A stretch of DNA of 7,911 nt from an uncultured Clostridia bacterium (GTDB lineage Bacteria; Bacillota; Clostridia; UBA1381; UMGS1253). The stretch covers positions 1-7,911 of the forward strand of contig CAKSHB010000056.1 of the NCBI GenBank assembly GCA_934456295.1, in the 5' to 3' direction. The notes beneath the pieces were generated by a model, which was not told where the DNA came from, ran no database searches, and was given only the letters and a program-made list of their open reading frames with translations. Made by a program: the position numbers and the translations under genes. This document shows, one piece after another, positions 5,825-7,911 of the stretch; the stretch's first letter is position 1; every line of letters begins with the position of its first letter.

Positions 5825-5870
5825 AACGGCCATGGAGGCATATCTGCTCTCCCTGGCCGTTTTCTGTTTT
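5825..5870 (+). terminator. Rho-independent terminator of the sigma operon
   Basis: AACGGCCATGGAG (5825-5837) pairs with CTCCCTGGCCGTT (5849-5861) with a single mismatch, giving a 12-pair stem followed by TTCTGTTTT. It begins eight bases after the last stop and closes the operon cleanly. Confidence 0.85.
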
Positions 5871-6125
5871 CCAACGATTGGACCTGTAAAAATGCAACAT
5901 AAAATCCATTGTTAGCTTGTATGAAAATTTTCGACAGATTTCGTGCAAATATCTGAATTTCTCTTTCCTCCGTTGCGGATTTTCTTCCACTGCCGTTTAG
6001 ATTATTTGAAAACCATCTCATAAGTCTGAAAGGCGGTGAATCCCATGGGCTACTCTTAGCAGAATGAAGCGGTGTGGTACACTTTTGCTCGCAATCAACA
6101 AAATCTGCACTACGGAGGAATAAAC
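5871..6125 (+). promoter_or_regulatory. Leader region of the large surface-protein gene
   Basis: This 255-base gene-free stretch holds a weak promoter candidate, TTGGAC (5878-5883) then 16 bases then TAAAAT (5900-5905). It also holds a 12-base copy of CGTTGCGGATTT (5971-5982) that also occurs upstream of the sigma gene (3993-4004), and the palindrome CCCATGGG (6041-6048). The ribosome binding site GGAGG lies at 6113-6117. I looked for cyclic-di-GMP, cobalamin and other familiar riboswitch cores and recognised none. If the promoter is right, the leader would be about 215 bases. Confidence 0.35.
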
Positions 6126-7911
6126 ATGAAAAATCCAAGATGGAGTAAACTGTTGTCGTTGTTCCTGGTACTGGCAATGCTGGTTCAAATGATGCCGGTC
6201 ATGTCTTTTGCGGATGACGACGATCTTCCCTCCTTCTCTGAGACGGCACCGGAAAGCGCCGTTGTGACGGTCCTTGGAGAGGTGGAAGAGCTGCGTGAAG
6301 AAAACATAAAACACTTTCGATTATCAGACGGCACTTTTGTGGCCGTAGACTATGGCATGGCAGTCCACTACGAGGACAGCGATGGCAACTGGCAGGATAT
6401 CGACAATACGATTTCCCAGGACGCTGCCACGCAGACCTTCAATCTGGAACGGGATGATGCCATCGTCTCCTTTGCGTCCAGCCTGACCAATGGCAAGGTT
6501 TTGACCACTTCCAAGGGTGACGCATCCATCACCATGACCCTGCTGGACAGCGATGAGGTCAACCGGATGCTCGGCATCGAGGATGATACTCACGATGAAA
6601 CGGAACCGGAAGAGACGGAACCTGAAATTACGGAACCCGAAACCACAGAGCCGGAATCCACGGAGCCCGAAGCTACCGAACCGGAAACTACAGCCCCGGA
6701 AGAAACGCAGCCCGTGACGGAGCCGGAAGAAGTGCCCACGGAAGCTACAGAAGCGGAAAATACCGAAGCTGCGGAATTGGAAACTGAATCCGCTGCTATG
6801 GAGGATGATGCCTCTGCTGACATCGATTCTTATACTTCTGAAGACAATTCTGACGAGCATGATCTGACCGAGCCGGAAGAAACCATGACAGAAAATACCT
6901 CCGATGAAAACGCCGAGGGTTCCGATACCGCCCCCGGCGAGGGTGAGGAGGAAACCACGGTTTCTACTGAACCGGAGGCTACGGAGCCGGAAAGCACTGA
7001 GCCTGAGACAGAGCCGGAAACCACCGGGGCTACGGAAACAGAACCAGAAGAAACGGAAGCACCCGCGGAATCGGTATCTCTGAAATATGACCGTGGTGCC
7101 TCTGCAAGTATCATCGAGAGCAATTCCGCTCTGTTTGATCTTCAGAAAAGCACTGCCTGGAATGTGGAAGATGTCATTCCGAAAGCATTGCAGTCCTCTT
7201 TGATTTACAAAGACGTATTCCCGGATACGGACCTTCTCTATACTGCTTATGGTTACAACCTGAAAGAGCAGATCGTGGTGAATACCCCTCAGACCGGCTA
7301 CCGTTACAGCTTCCTGCTGAATCTGGACGGCCTGACTGCCGAGAAGAATGAGGATGGCTCCATCGGCTTCCTGGATGCGGACGGAACTCCCGTTTATGAG
7401 ATTCCCATCCCGTATATGGAAGATGATGCCGGCGTTATCTCTGAGGACGTTGCTTTCACGCTAAACGAAACCGAGGCTGGCCTTGTCCTTACAGTGGAAG
7501 CCAACGCCGAATGGATCAACAACGAAGAGCGTGTATTCCCCGTAAAGATCGATCCGTCCTTTACCATTGTTTCCGGTAAGGCCCTGGACGAAATTTATTC
7601 CGTCTATACCATGGAGGCCGCACCCAATGATACAACACTGGGCCGCCAGTATCTGTATGTGGGTGCCCAGCCCTACAGCACTACAAACGATGGCCGTTAC
7701 AGACTGTTTATGCACTTCAACAATATGCCTACGATCCCTGCCGGTTCCGAGGTGGTTGGTGCATCTTTGAGCCTGTATCAGCATCAGTATGTGCAGCGGT
7801 ATTGTACCTCGTTCCCCATTGGTGTGTATGAGGTTACTACCGATTTGCCCTCCAAGTATTCCAGCTATTACAACTGGTTTGCGGCAATGACCTGGCGCAA
7901 CAGTATGCCGG
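6126..7911 (+). CDS. Large secreted surface protein with DNRLRE domain, probably Rhs/YD-repeat (WapA-like); N-terminal 595 aa, runs off right edge
   Basis: The frame is open from ATG 6126 (GGAGG seven bases upstream) to the window end without a stop. Residues 1-29 are a signal peptide (SKLLSLFLVLAMLVQMMPVM, cleavage after SFA). Residues 48-150 form a first domain (LRLSDGT-like FRLSDGTFVAVDYG, then YEDSDGNWQDIDNT). Residues 155-316 are an acidic Thr/Glu/Pro linker with pentapeptide repeats. Residues 317-480 form a second domain ending RVFPVKIDPSFTI, which I associate with the region before DNRLRE in large wall proteins. Residues about 483-595 look like the start of a DNRLRE domain (KALDEIYSVYTMEAAPNDTT, YLYVG, YRLFMHFNNMP, VVGASLSLYQH). 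Such proteins usually continue into Rhs/YD repeats and a variable toxin tip, but that part is outside the window, so a toxin role is inference. Codon use is more GC-rich than in the AbiH-type block. Confidence 0.87.
   Translation, partial: MKNPRWSKLLSLFLVLAMLVQMMPVMSFADDDDLPSFSETAPESAVVTVLGEVEELREENIKHFRLSDGTFVAVDYGMAVHYEDSDGNWQDIDNTISQDAATQTFNLERDDAIVSFASSLTNGKVLTTSKGDASITMTLLDSDEVNRMLGIEDDTHDETEPEETEPEITEPETTEPESTEPEATEPETTAPEETQPVTEPEEVPTEATEAENTEAAELETESAAMEDDASADIDSYTSEDNSDEHDLTEPEETMTENTSDENAEGSDTAPGEGEEETTVSTEPEATEPESTEPETEPETTGATETEPEETEAPAESVSLKYDRGASASIIESNSALFDLQKSTAWNVEDVIPKALQSSLIYKDVFPDTDLLYTAYGYNLKEQIVVNTPQTGYRYSFLLNLDGLTAEKNEDGSIGFLDADGTPVYEIPIPYMEDDAGVISEDVAFTLNETEAGLVLTVEANAEWINNEERVFPVKIDPSFTIVSGKALDEIYSVYTMEAAPNDTTLGRQYLYVGAQPYSTTNDGRYRLFMHFNNMPTIPAGSEVVGASLSLYQHQYVQRYCTSFPIGVYEVTTDLPSKYSSYYNWFAAMTWRNSMP
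6597..6701 (+). repeat. Seven tandem 15-base units encoding xTEPE
   Basis: In frame the units read ETEPE, ETEPE, ITEPE, TTEPE, STEPE, ATEPE and TTAPE, each exactly 15 bases, inside the acidic linker of the large surface protein. Synonymous differences between units (CCG/CCT/CCC, GAA/GAG, ACG/ACA/ACC) show the array is not a fresh duplication. Such linkers typically act as extended, flexible spacers. Confidence 0.85.
6963..7019 (+). repeat. Second xTEPE repeat cluster
   Basis: Three 15-base units (STEPE, ATEPE, STEPE) are followed by a four-residue TEPE, 261 bases after the first array and in the same frame. The part between is acidic but not regularly repeated (EDDASADIDSYTSEDNSDEH), suggesting an array interrupted and drifted over time. 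Confidence 0.8.

Noticed and set aside
5900..6125. Riboswitch in the leader of the surface-protein gene
   Set aside because: No core motif of the familiar classes was recognisable and only short, weak stems could be drawn.
5655..6314. Overlapping minus-strand frames across the secreted-protein gene, terminator and leader
   Set aside because: They cross a clear terminator and a signal-peptide gene on the other strand and show no start signals or recognisable protein features.
6324..7123. Long minus-strand frames rich in Gly, Ser and Val opposite the surface-protein gene
   Set aside because: They are the antisense reading of the Glu-Pro-Thr repeat codons, have no ribosome binding sites and lie wholly inside a well-supported plus-strand gene.
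7461..7784. Frames on both strands inside the DNRLRE region
   Set aside because: They are shadows of the open surface-protein frame, which continues through with the domain's expected motifs.

Overview
The window looks like a chromosomal segment from a Gram-positive gut-type Clostridia (Bacillota). The signs are strong AGGAGG-type ribosome binding sites, an MmcQ/YjbR-family gene, an ECF sigma factor next to a DUF4367-type membrane anti-sigma protein, and the start of a very large secreted DNRLRE/Rhs-style surface protein. The species cannot be named from the sequence alone. No tRNA, rRNA, CRISPR array or transposase was seen.

Layout. (1) Positions 1-182, minus strand: 5' part of a MmcQ/YjbR-family gene that runs off the left edge. 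(2) 349-1149, plus strand: two tightly spaced genes of unknown function behind a recognisable promoter. (3) 1150-1527: no convincing gene; it holds a probable bidirectional terminator and two small hairpins. (4) 1528-3805, minus strand: a visibly AT-rich three-gene unit, in transcription order an XRE-type regulator, an AbiH-family protein that lacks the family's N-terminal NGFD region, and a single-pass membrane protein of unknown family. A possible 24-codon ORF sits just before the membrane-protein gene. This is the most likely accessory or anti-phage-type module. (5) 3806-4053: divergent control region with three separate dyad symmetries. (6) 4054-5816, plus strand: ECF sigma factor, membrane anti-sigma and small secreted protein, closed by a clear terminator. 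(7) 5871-6125: a gene-free leader. (8) 6126 to the right edge: N-terminal 595 residues of a secreted protein with a signal peptide, an acidic Thr-Glu-Pro-Glu repeat linker and a DNRLRE domain.

How the parts may work together. The XRE protein probably represses its own operon through a perfect 14-bp palindrome in its promoter. The sigma/anti-sigma pair probably senses an envelope signal. It may control the small secreted protein and perhaps the large surface protein downstream; the latter is inference from gene order. The AbiH-type gene is either a decayed defence gene or a shortened variant working with the membrane protein; the sequence alone does not decide this.
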